Shown here piece after piece: positions 25,751 to 34,126 of a stretch of 36,320 bases of DNA (within the stretch, counting starts at the first letter, position 1; each line of letters starts with the position of its first letter). The stretch lies in NCBI GenBank assembly GCA_030669415.1, contig DAOVDS010000005.1, positions 1 to 36,320 of the forward strand, in the 5' to 3' direction. The notes beneath the pieces are model-generated. The model was not told the DNA's origin. It saw nothing but the letters and a program-made list of their open reading frames with translations, and did not search any database. The stretch comes from a bacterium. Its GTDB lineage: Bacteria; Planctomycetota; SKW154; DAOVDS01. A program made the translations under genes and the position numbers.

Positions 25751-26998
25751 GTGTTCGCGCTTATACGGGTATTCGGCGTTTTCGCGATAGTGGTCTTCAT
25801 GATTCGCATGAAGGCGGGGCTCGGGGTCTCGCTCATTACAGGCGCAGTCCTCGTGGCGTTCCTCTTCGGCATGGGGCCCGTATCCACAGGTACGGCAATC
25901 TTCGATATCTGCTCGCAGCCGGAGACGGGCGCGTTCGTGCTGCTTATCGCGCTGGTGCTGGCGCTCTCGATGGTGCTGGAGAAATCCGGCCAGATAGGCC
26001 GCCTGACTGAGTCGCTTCGCGGGTTCGTCACGAACCGCAAGCTCGCCGCCGCCATCCTGCCCTCGATAGTCGGCTTCCTGCCCATGCCCGGCGGTGCGCT
26101 CTTCTCCGCCCCCATGGTGAAGGCTGCTACCGACGACATGATTCTCGACAACCACAAGAAGGTCGAGGTCAACCACTGGTTTCGCCACGTCTGGGAGTAT
26201 TCCTGGCCGCTCTATCCCGGCGTTATCTACACCGCGGGCCTGCTGGAGCTTGAAATCAAGGAGCTGCTCGTGATGCAGTTCCCGCTTACCGTAATGGCGA
26301 TTATCATGGGATTTGTGTTTGTGATGCGCGGCGTGCGAGTCTCACCAGAATCTGTGGCACCTTCGGCATCCGCGCGGCACAGGGCAGTCGGCAGGTTTCT
26401 CTTCGACTTCTCGCCGTTCCTGCTGATAATTGCGCTTTACCTTTTCGCCGGGGTTCCGCTCCTGCTGTCGCTTCTTATTGCACTGGTCTTTGCAGTTGTG
26501 GTCAACATAGTGCGAAGGAAAGTGAAGCTGCTGCCTCTCACCCGCGGCATACTGACTTCGACCCACTACCTCAGCTTCATTGTCATGGCCTACGGGGTGA
26601 TGCTCTTCGGCGAGATGCTTCGCGCAAGCGGCGCAATAGGGCAGATGTCTACTTTCTTCGACGAGTCGCAGCTTCCCGTGATGCTCGTCGTGGTTATTCT
26701 GCCGTTTATCATCGGCTTTGTCGCCGGAATAACAATCGTCTACTGCACGGCTACCTTCCCGCTTCTGCTGGCGTTTCCACAGGTGAGCGCCAACCCGGTT
26801 CCCTACATCGTGCTCGCGTTTGCCGCCGGGTTCATGGGAACGATGCTCTCGCCGATACACGCGTGTCTTGCGCTCTCAAGCGAGTACTTCCAGGGCGGTC
26901 TGGGCAGGGTGATTCTAAGGCTTACGCGCCCCGCAATAGGCGTGCTTGCGATGGGATTTGCACTGTGGCTGCTCTATTCCTACTGGCAGCCGTTCTGA
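25751..26998 (+). CDS. DUF401 family integral membrane protein (putative transporter)
   Basis: GTG start; ~10 TM segments; PSIVGFLPMPGGALFSAPMVKAATDDM...FVAGITIVYCTATFPLLL...SPIHACLALSSEYF. Confidence 0.85.
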   Translation: MFALIRVFGVFAIVVFMIRMKAGLGVSLITGAVLVAFLFGMGPVSTGTAIFDICSQPETGAFVLLIALVLALSMVLEKSGQIGRLTESLRGFVTNRKLAAAILPSIVGFLPMPGGALFSAPMVKAATDDMILDNHKKVEVNHWFRHVWEYSWPLYPGVIYTAGLLELEIKELLVMQFPLTVMAIIMGFVFVMRGVRVSPESVAPSASARHRAVGRFLFDFSPFLLIIALYLFAGVPLLLSLLIALVFAVVVNIVRRKVKLLPLTRGILTSTHYLSFIVMAYGVMLFGEMLRASGAIGQMSTFFDESQLPVMLVVVILPFIIGFVAGITIVYCTATFPLLLAFPQVSANPVPYIVLAFAAGFMGTMLSPIHACLALSSEYFQGGLGRVILRLTRPAIGVLAMGFALWLLYSYWQPF

Positions 26999-28066
26999 TT
27001 AGAAGTCTCCCGGTGGTTCGGGCTTCGGCTCCGGTTTCGGCTCGGGCGAATCACCGGGCTCGGCCGGCTTTTCCGGCTCAGCAGGTTTTTCCGGTTCCGC
27101 GGGCTTCTGCGGCTCGGCCGGTTTTTCTTCCTTCTCTTCTTCCAGCGGCGGAACGGGCTCGCCAGCCTTGAGCTTCGCTACCCGGTCCTCAACCTTCGCA
27201 TCCGTGGTACTCTTCAGATACTTCTGGTAGAAGAAGATAGCTTTGTCTATGTTCTTTAGCTCGACCTCGTAGAGCTCGGCTGCACGCCTGAGCGAGTCGA
27301 GCGCGAATATCGAGTCGGAGTCGCCGAGGCGCTTGTATTCACCTATAGCCTTGTTGAACTCCTCGATTTTCTCGTATGCTTCGGCCAGCTTCGCCCTGGC
27401 GGCGTAGAACTTCGTGTCTATGCGAAGCACCTTCTTGAAGTAGTCAATCGCTTCTTTCCAGCGCTCCTGCTTCTCGCAAATCAGGCCCAGCCGGTAGTAG
27501 GCGGTAATAGGCTTCGAGTCGAGCTTCGCGGCCGCCTTGAGCTCCTCTTCCGCGTTTGCGAAGTCGCCCTTCTCGAAGTACGCTATGCCGATACCCAGCC
27601 GCGCCGCGTAGCTCTTGCTGTCCATGGCCGCCACCTTGCGGTAGAGCTCCAGCGCCTTGTCCCATTTCTTCATCTTCTCGTAGGTGCGCGCAAGCCAGAG
27701 GTTCGGGTCTTCCTCTTTGCCCTTGAGGTTGTGCGCTTTCCTGAACCGCTTCAGAGCTTCACCGTAGTTGCCCAGTTCGTAGTACACCTGCCCGAGCGCC
27801 ATGTGCGCCTCGTAGTAGTTCTTCTTCACATCAATGGCCAGCTTGAACTTCTCGGCGGCATCCTCGTACTTTTCCTTCTTGACGAGTGCCAGGCCTTCAG
27901 CGTAGTACTCTTCCGCAGTAAGCTTCTTTTCCTGGTTTTCAGCCCGCTTCTTCCAGTTCCTGCCCACACGGCGGGGCCTCTTGACCTTGGGCCCGGCAAG
28001 TACGTCCGCACTCGCGACGAAGCAGACTGTCAGCACCAGCAAACAGCTCAGCAACTTTTTCATCAC
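26999..28066 (-). CDS. Secreted TPR-repeat protein with Pro/Glu/Lys-rich C-terminal tail
   Basis: Signal peptide; repeated units like AHMALGQVYYELGNYGEALKRFRKAHNL; tail EKPAEPQKPAEPEKPAEPEKPAEP. Confidence 0.9.
   Translation of the reverse strand: MMKKLLSCLLVLTVCFVASADVLAGPKVKRPRRVGRNWKKRAENQEKKLTAEEYYAEGLALVKKEKYEDAAEKFKLAIDVKKNYYEAHMALGQVYYELGNYGEALKRFRKAHNLKGKEEDPNLWLARTYEKMKKWDKALELYRKVAAMDSKSYAARLGIGIAYFEKGDFANAEEELKAAAKLDSKPITAYYRLGLICEKQERWKEAIDYFKKVLRIDTKFYAARAKLAEAYEKIEEFNKAIGEYKRLGDSDSIFALDSLRRAAELYEVELKNIDKAIFFYQKYLKSTTDAKVEDRVAKLKAGEPVPPLEEEKEEKPAEPQKPAEPEKPAEPEKPAEPGDSPEPKPEPKPEPPGDF
27057..27128. repeat. Four imperfect 18-bp tandem repeats encoding (E/Q)KPAEP
   Basis: GGCTCGGCCGGCTTTTCC / GGCTCAGCAGGTTTTTCC / GGTTCCGCGGGCTTCTGC / GGCTCGGCCGGTTTTTCT. 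Confidence 0.9.
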
Positions 28067-28407
28067 AATCCTCCCAAAGATTCGCAGATATAGTTCTCCT
28101 GTATCTTAATAAGTATAACCTGCCTGAACTGTTTGAGTACCGCGGAAAATGATAATTTTTTGGCCTGGTTCAAATCCGGGCTTTCTACCTCTGGACTGAA
28201 GTCCGGGGCTTCCATATTCGAAGTAATTATAAAAGACGAATCAATGCCTGTTAGTCACAAAATGGGAAAAACCACCGAAATCCACTCCCCGGCCCTCAAC
28301 CCTTTGGCGTGAAACGACTTCACAGTGTAAAAAAATTCTTCGATAAGCATAACCTATAGCTCTGTATAGAGTTATGGCAGAAAACCCGTATTGTGTCCCC
28401 GGATTAC

Positions 28408-29691
28408 TTATTCCTTCTTCATCTTCTCAGCGCTTTTAAGAGTATCGTCCAGCAACTGCTCATGTTGTTTGCTGAGATCAGGGTCTTTTCTGATTTTTTT
28501 CACGAACTCCCTAAGAAGCTGAAACTCATGCATGTCTTCTGGTAGTCTCTGAGGCGGGAAATTGCGTTTTTCTTGGAGCCACCACAACCAGATACGTTTG
28601 ATCCTGTTACTTGAACACATAGCGTCGTCTACGGAAAGCTGTTTCAGCAGGTCTGCAACGTTTTTCGTAATCCCTTTCTCCTGAAATACTGCTTCTGACC
28701 AGAGCTGAATGGCATGTATTGGGGTAGTTGTTCCGTGGTTCAAGACTCGAATCCATGTTTCGTAGAGAAAGGCCCCAAGGCATGCAAGAACAGCACTGCT
28801 ATCACCTTTGCTGCAGTCGTCCAGAAGCGTGATAATAGTGTCTTGGCCTTGTAATCCCAATATCCGTATACGAAGCCAACGCGCGTCCTCGTAGAACGGC
28901 CATTCGGAGCAGCAACTCTCGTATTGCTTGAGCAGTTTCTCCAGCATTTTTCTTGCACGGGAGTGGTTACTCATTTCGAAGAGAATTCGGGACTCTCTAA
29001 ACAGTGCAATTGCTTTGTAGAGAGAAGGAGCAAGAGAATTTTCTCCAAGGTTATGGTACACCCTCAAGCCCGATTCCACGTAGCCTTTCTGCTCCTTACC
29101 ATCCGCGAAGTCGTATTTGCCTTCATAGAAGTGCCCGAGGATTAGAAGGAGAATCGCTTTCAATTCAGGTTGCTTGTTACGCCCGTTATTCGCAGCCTTC
29201 CTCAATACCTGCACGAGAGAGTCAAATGCCGAGGTCTCGTGAGGCCATTCCCAAGATTCAAATAGCCTAACAAATTCACTGAAATCATCACCCGGCTTGG
29301 CTTTCCACGCTTGCTCGCTGAGCAGAAACCCAACACTTTTCACTTGCTCCAAAACGGACAGGTTTGGAACAGTGGTTATATCGGAATGCAACGTGCCCGC
29401 TGAGGACGTAATAAACGGGTCGAGAACTGCGTAAATCAGGTGGCTGAGGGTATCAGGCTCTATGGGGGCATCGTTCTCAGGAAGCTCATATAGATATGAC
29501 TTGTTTTCTACATCGCAAACGAAAGAGTAAGATGATCTCGTCACCATCTCATTACCGGAAACACACCGAATGGAGTGGCTTGTAGAACGGCAACCAAACG
29601 CGAACACACAGAACGCCAATCCAAGGTATAAAAGTCGGGGGACACCATACTTAATTCTCCTCGCTGGCATCGTTTTAGTCCACCATCCCAT
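28408..29691 (-). CDS. Predicted lipoprotein, no recognised family (start may be 29670)
   Basis: Lipobox-like LAFCVFAFGC after a hydrophobic run; 427-aa ORF in a lower-GC region. Confidence 0.65.
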   Translation of the reverse strand: MGWWTKTMPARRIKYGVPRLLYLGLAFCVFAFGCRSTSHSIRCVSGNEMVTRSSYSFVCDVENKSYLYELPENDAPIEPDTLSHLIYAVLDPFITSSAGTLHSDITTVPNLSVLEQVKSVGFLLSEQAWKAKPGDDFSEFVRLFESWEWPHETSAFDSLVQVLRKAANNGRNKQPELKAILLLILGHFYEGKYDFADGKEQKGYVESGLRVYHNLGENSLAPSLYKAIALFRESRILFEMSNHSRARKMLEKLLKQYESCCSEWPFYEDARWLRIRILGLQGQDTIITLLDDCSKGDSSAVLACLGAFLYETWIRVLNHGTTTPIHAIQLWSEAVFQEKGITKNVADLLKQLSVDDAMCSSNRIKRIWLWWLQEKRNFPPQRLPEDMHEFQLLREFVKKIRKDPDLSKQHEQLLDDTLKSAEKMKKE

Positions 29692-29848
29692 ACTAGAATT
29701 ATATCACGGGTTTTCATCTCAGGCAAGTGGTTCCTGGGTGGGGAACATTTTGATTCGGCTGCATGTCAAAGATATTGCATAAGCATGCAATATGTTTGGA
29801 GCAGAATGCATATCATTTCGGGCCGCAAGCGGCCCGGTAAAATGACAA

Positions 29849-29878
29849 ATCCGTGTTCATCCGTGTTTATCGGTGGTT
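29849..29878. repeat. Three 10-bp direct repeats
   Basis: ATCCGTGTTC ATCCGTGTTT ATCGGTGGTT. Confidence 0.8.
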
Positions 29879-30114
29879 CCTGATTTTATTACACGGCGGG
29901 CAAGCCCGCCGGCTAACTATGGTTTAGATTTCCCCGGATATGAAATCCGGGGCTTGACCGGTCATAACGTGTTGCGGGGATTCGGGAACATTTTGAATTG
30001 CCGCCGGTTCCTCTTACAGCTAACAGTGGTGGTGAATTTGCTTGCCTCTGGCGCTTCTTTTAGATATGCTTGTCCACGGATGAAACAGGCATTGCTTTGT
30101 TGTGAGGTTCTGCT

Positions 30115-31551
30115 GTGCAGGTTGACTACCAGGAGTACGAAAGCCCCTTTGTGACGCGTTACGCCCCGGAAAGTATGCGGCGCAATTTCTCGGCCCTCAA
30201 AAAATTTCGAACGTGGCGCAGGCTCTGGATTGCGCTTGCTGAAAGCCAGAAGGAGCTCGGCCTGCCCGTTACCGACGAGCAGGTCGCAGAGCTGCGAAAA
30301 CACGCCGACGATGTGAACTTCGAGGCCGCCGCGAAGTTCGAGAAGGAACTGCGCCACGATGTCATGGCGCATATCCGCGCATACGGCCAGCAGTGCCCCG
30401 GGGCTGCCGGCATTATCCACCTCGGCGCTACCAGTTGTTTCGTCACCGACAATACGGATGTCATTGTAATCCGCGAGGCCCTGCGCCTCGTGCGGGTCCA
30501 GCTTCTGAGCGTCGTGAAGGCGCTTTCGGACTTCGCCCGGAAGTACGCGGGTACTGTCACGCTCGGCTATACCCACCTGCAGCCCGCGCAGCCCGTGACT
30601 GTCGGCAAGCGTGCGACCCTCTGGATTCAGGACCTGCTCATGGACCTCCGGCAGCTTGACTTCGCCGCCGCGGGGCTCAAGTTCCGTGGTGTCAAGGGGG
30701 CGACAGGCACTCAGGGCTCCGCGCTGCTGCTCTTCGACGGGGACCAGAAAAAGGCCGCCGCGCTTGATGAGCTTGTCACCGCGAAGCTCGGATTTGAGAG
30801 CAGCTTCCCCGTAACCGGCCAGACATACCCGCGCAAGGCGGACTTCTACATTCTCGCGGCGCTCTCCGGGATTGCGCAATCGGCCAATAAGTTCGCCACT
30901 GATTTGCGCCTGCTCAGCAACTTCCGGGAAATTACCGAGCCCCGCGGCAAGTCGCAGGTGGGCTCGAGCGCGATGCCGCAGAAGGCTAACCCGATGCGCA
31001 GTGAGCGCATCTGTGCCCTCGCACGCTACGCGATAAACTCTACTCAAAACGCGGCCTTCACGGCGGCCCAGCAGTGGCTTGAGCGCAGCCTTGACGACAG
31101 CGCTAACCGCAGAATTGTAATCCCCGAGACCTTCATGGCGGTGTCGGCCATACTCAACATATATCTGAACGTGGCAGAGGGCATGCAGGTCAACGAGAGG
31201 GTGATTGGCGAGCGGCTCGGGGAGCATCTGCCTTTCCTGACTTCCGAGGCGATTCTCATGGCTGGCGTGCGCGCGGGCGGCGACCGGCAGGCGCTGCACG
31301 AGCAGCTTCGGGTGCACGCGCTGGCGGCCCGCAAGCAGGTCGAGCTCGACGGAACCAACGACTTCCTCACCCGCGTAAAGAGTGACCCGTTGTTTACCTC
31401 TGTAAAGCACGATATTGACTCCCTGACAGACCCTGAGAAACTCGTCGGCCGAAGCGCCAGCCAGGTAGCCGAGTTCCTGAGCACCCACGTGGAAAAGGTG
31501 CTGTCTGCTCTTGATGGCGCTGAGTCGGTTTCGGAAGATCTTGAGGTCTGA
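30115..31551 (+). CDS. purB: Adenylosuccinate lyase
   Basis: ESPFVTRYAPESMRRNFSALKKFRTWRRLWIALAESQKELG...LGATSCFVTDNTD...TLGYTHLQPAQPVTVGKR...GSSAMPQKANPMRSERI; GTG start. Confidence 0.95.
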   Translation: MQVDYQEYESPFVTRYAPESMRRNFSALKKFRTWRRLWIALAESQKELGLPVTDEQVAELRKHADDVNFEAAAKFEKELRHDVMAHIRAYGQQCPGAAGIIHLGATSCFVTDNTDVIVIREALRLVRVQLLSVVKALSDFARKYAGTVTLGYTHLQPAQPVTVGKRATLWIQDLLMDLRQLDFAAAGLKFRGVKGATGTQGSALLLFDGDQKKAAALDELVTAKLGFESSFPVTGQTYPRKADFYILAALSGIAQSANKFATDLRLLSNFREITEPRGKSQVGSSAMPQKANPMRSERICALARYAINSTQNAAFTAAQQWLERSLDDSANRRIVIPETFMAVSAILNIYLNVAEGMQVNERVIGERLGEHLPFLTSEAILMAGVRAGGDRQALHEQLRVHALAARKQVELDGTNDFLTRVKSDPLFTSVKHDIDSLTDPEKLVGRSASQVAEFLSTHVEKVLSALDGAESVSEDLEV

Positions 31552-31561
31552 GACTGCACAG

Positions 31562-33253
31562 ATGAAGGCGCGCGAAGAGCTTATCCAGATACAGAAGAGA
31601 ATTGTCGCCAAGCTTGAGGCTGAGATACGCCAGTGCGTGGTTGATGACTCTCCAATGATGCGCAAGTACCGCCAGGAGTACGAGCGGGAAATCAGGGACT
31701 ACTCCAGGACCGCCACGCAGCGCGAGCTTGTGGACAGGGTAATGGAGGCGGATATCGTCTTCTGCGGCGACTACCACACCCTCTCGCTCTCCCAGCGCAT
31801 CCCCTTGCGTCTGCTGCACCAGGTGGTTGACCGCAACCGAAGCGTCATAGTGGCCATGGAGATGGTCTACGCAGCCCACCAGGATGCGGTAGACGAGTAC
31901 CTTTCGGGCGAGCTCGATGACGAGGCCTTCCTGAAGGAGATTGACTACCGGCATACCTGGAACTTCACGTGGGAGAACTACAAGCCCATCTTCGACTTCG
32001 CCCGGGAGCACGGCATCCGGGTCCTCGGCATAAACACCGCGGGCCGCTCGGGTCGCAACCACCTGAAGGAAAGGGATGTCTTCTCCTCCGGCGTCATTGC
32101 TGAGGCGTCTGCGAGCAACCCCGGCACTCTCATATTCGTCATGGATGGCGACTGGCACATTGCCAGCACACACCTGCCGGCCGAGGTGAGAAAGAGGCTC
32201 AAGGAGCGCGCTGTTCGCAGGAAGTTCCTGACTGTCTTCCAGAACAGCACGCACATCTACTGGCTTCTGGCCGGGCGCCGGCTCGCCCACAGGATAGATG
32301 TCGTGCAGACGGGGAAAAGCACATACTGCATCATAAACGCGACGCCGCTTGTCAAGCTGCAGTCGTTCCTCAACTGGGAGCGCGGGGTCGACGAGCTCGG
32401 ATACTCGAACCTCTGGGAGACGGGAGTCACCCAGATAGACTACTCCGACCAGATAGCCCAGATAATCAGCACCATAACTTCCTACCTCGGGATTGAAGCC
32501 AAGGGGCTTGACGACTTCACCGTCTACTCGACGGCGGATTTGGATTTCCTCGAGGTGCTGGCCAGGCAAAGAGAGTTCACCCCTGCGGAAATCAGGCAGA
32601 TAAAAAGCCAGGTAGAGCACGACGAGTCCTACTTCATCCCCAAAGGCAATATCATCTACCTCGCCAACCTGTCGCTGAACCACGCCGCCGAGGAAGCCAC
32701 TCACTTCGTGAACATCGCCTGCAGTGGAAAACCGCCAGGTGTCGAGGATGCCATAGACGAGTTCTACCACCGCACGCTGACGGAGGCGCTCGGCTTCCTC
32801 GGCTCCAAAATCATAAACCACAAGCGTGAGTGCTACCTCATACGAGACTACCGCCAGTTCCTCGAAGAGCACAGGAGCCACAAACTCCCGCCCGAAATGG
32901 AGTCAATGCGCCAAATCAGCAGGTTTATCCTGCAGCACCACCAGTATGAGCACACCTTCATAAGCACCCGCAAGACCACGGGAAAGGTCTCGCTTCGCAA
33001 AATCTACCGGCAGGATATCGACATTCACCTCGGCATAACCCACGGGCTTGGTTACATGCTCGGAAACCAGCTCTACCAGGCCATGGTTGCCGGGGCGATA
33101 CCGCGAAGCGAAGTCCGCGACCTGTTCTTCGTGAAGTTCTACGAGCCGGGTGTCGCCGTAAAAATCTACTTCGAGCTCTGCCGCCGACTCGGCGAGCTCC
33201 AGCCCTACTGCCGCGAAGAAGGCGACCACTGGGACAAGATACTGGACGACTAA
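31562..33253 (+). CDS. ChaN-like domain protein with additional C-terminal region (start 31511 or 31562)
   Basis: DIVFCGDYHTLSLSQRIPLRLLHQVVDRNRSVIVAMEMV...EIDYRHTWNFTWENYKPIFDFAREHGIRVLGIN...VMDGDWHIA. Confidence 0.78.
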   Translation: MKAREELIQIQKRIVAKLEAEIRQCVVDDSPMMRKYRQEYEREIRDYSRTATQRELVDRVMEADIVFCGDYHTLSLSQRIPLRLLHQVVDRNRSVIVAMEMVYAAHQDAVDEYLSGELDDEAFLKEIDYRHTWNFTWENYKPIFDFAREHGIRVLGINTAGRSGRNHLKERDVFSSGVIAEASASNPGTLIFVMDGDWHIASTHLPAEVRKRLKERAVRRKFLTVFQNSTHIYWLLAGRRLAHRIDVVQTGKSTYCIINATPLVKLQSFLNWERGVDELGYSNLWETGVTQIDYSDQIAQIISTITSYLGIEAKGLDDFTVYSTADLDFLEVLARQREFTPAEIRQIKSQVEHDESYFIPKGNIIYLANLSLNHAAEEATHFVNIACSGKPPGVEDAIDEFYHRTLTEALGFLGSKIINHKRECYLIRDYRQFLEEHRSHKLPPEMESMRQISRFILQHHQYEHTFISTRKTTGKVSLRKIYRQDIDIHLGITHGLGYMLGNQLYQAMVAGAIPRSEVRDLFFVKFYEPGVAVKIYFELCRRLGELQPYCREEGDHWDKILDD

Positions 33254-33290
33254 CACCGCTGGCATCCATATCGGGGATAATTTCAGGAAG

Positions 33291-33378
33291 CCCCACGCGC
33301 AAGCGTGGGGAGAAATGCAAGCCGCGCAATTCATTGCGCGGGTCTATTTGCCGCGGGCTGAATCCGCCGTACGGCGGA
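33291..33378. repeat. Cluster of three perfect short inverted repeats
   Basis: CCCCACGC-GCAA-GCGTGGGG (33291-33310); CCGCGCAAT-TC-ATTGCGCGG (33322-33341); TCCGCCGTACGGCGGA (33363-33378). Confidence 0.85.
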
Positions 33379-33494
33379 CGCGGCTTTGTAACCATCGACA
33401 CGCCGCAGGCGGCGGGGCCGCGCCTCTTCGTATCTGGTTTTGGGTTGCGGGGAGTGTGCCGCGTCTGATAGTATCTTAGAGGGAGGAGGGCAAC

Positions 33495-34124
33495 ATGCGC
33501 ATAACATGGCTTGGGCACGCGTCGTTTCTGATTGAGAGCGGGGCGGCGAAACTAATTACTGACCCGTTCGACAAAATAGGGCTGGAGTTTCCCCCGGTCG
33601 ATGCGGATATGGTTACGGTTAGCCACTCGCACTTCGACCATAACGCCGTGGACAAGGTCGGCGGGAGCCCGAAGGTGGTTTCAGGCACGGGCGAGTTCAC
33701 CCAAGAGCTGTTTGCGATAACGGGTCTGGCGACGTACCACGATGAGACGCAGGGGAGCCAGCGGGGCGAGAACACTGTCTACGTGATTGAGGCCGAGGGG
33801 CTGAGGGTGTGCCACCTCGGCGACCTGGGGCACCAGCTTTCAGGCGAGCAGGCGTCGCCGCTGGGCCGCGTCGATGTGCTGATGGTCCCCGTGGGTGGTA
33901 CTTATACAATAGATGCGGCCGGGGCGGCGCAGGTGGCGGAGGTTCTCAAGCCGAAGGTGATACTGCCTATGCACTACAAGGTTGCCGGCCTCTCGCTGGA
34001 GATAGCGGATGTCGGCGGTTTTTCGAGCCGCTTCAGAAACGTCAGAGAGGCGGACTCTCTGGACATAGCCGGCGGGCAACTGCCTGAAGAGACCGAAGTG
34101 GTAGTTCTTAAACGGAAGAGCTGA
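33495..34124 (+). CDS. Metallo-beta-lactamase-fold metal-dependent hydrolase (UlaG/UPF0173-like)
   Basis: MRITWLGHASFLIESGAAKLITDPF...VTVSHSHFDHNAV...VCHLGDLGH...VILPMHYK; RBS GGGAGGAGGG. Confidence 0.9.
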   Translation: MRITWLGHASFLIESGAAKLITDPFDKIGLEFPPVDADMVTVSHSHFDHNAVDKVGGSPKVVSGTGEFTQELFAITGLATYHDETQGSQRGENTVYVIEAEGLRVCHLGDLGHQLSGEQASPLGRVDVLMVPVGGTYTIDAAGAAQVAEVLKPKVILPMHYKVAGLSLEIADVGGFSSRFRNVREADSLDIAGGQLPEETEVVVLKRKS

Positions 34125-34126
34125 GA

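Noticed and set aside
29962-31665. 567-aa antisense ORF opposite purB
   Set aside because: purB is unambiguous on the plus strand; the antisense frame has no recognisable domain
31394-32881. 495-aa antisense ORF opposite the ChaN-like gene
   Set aside because: Sense frame has clear conserved motifs; antisense frame reads as a GC-driven open frame
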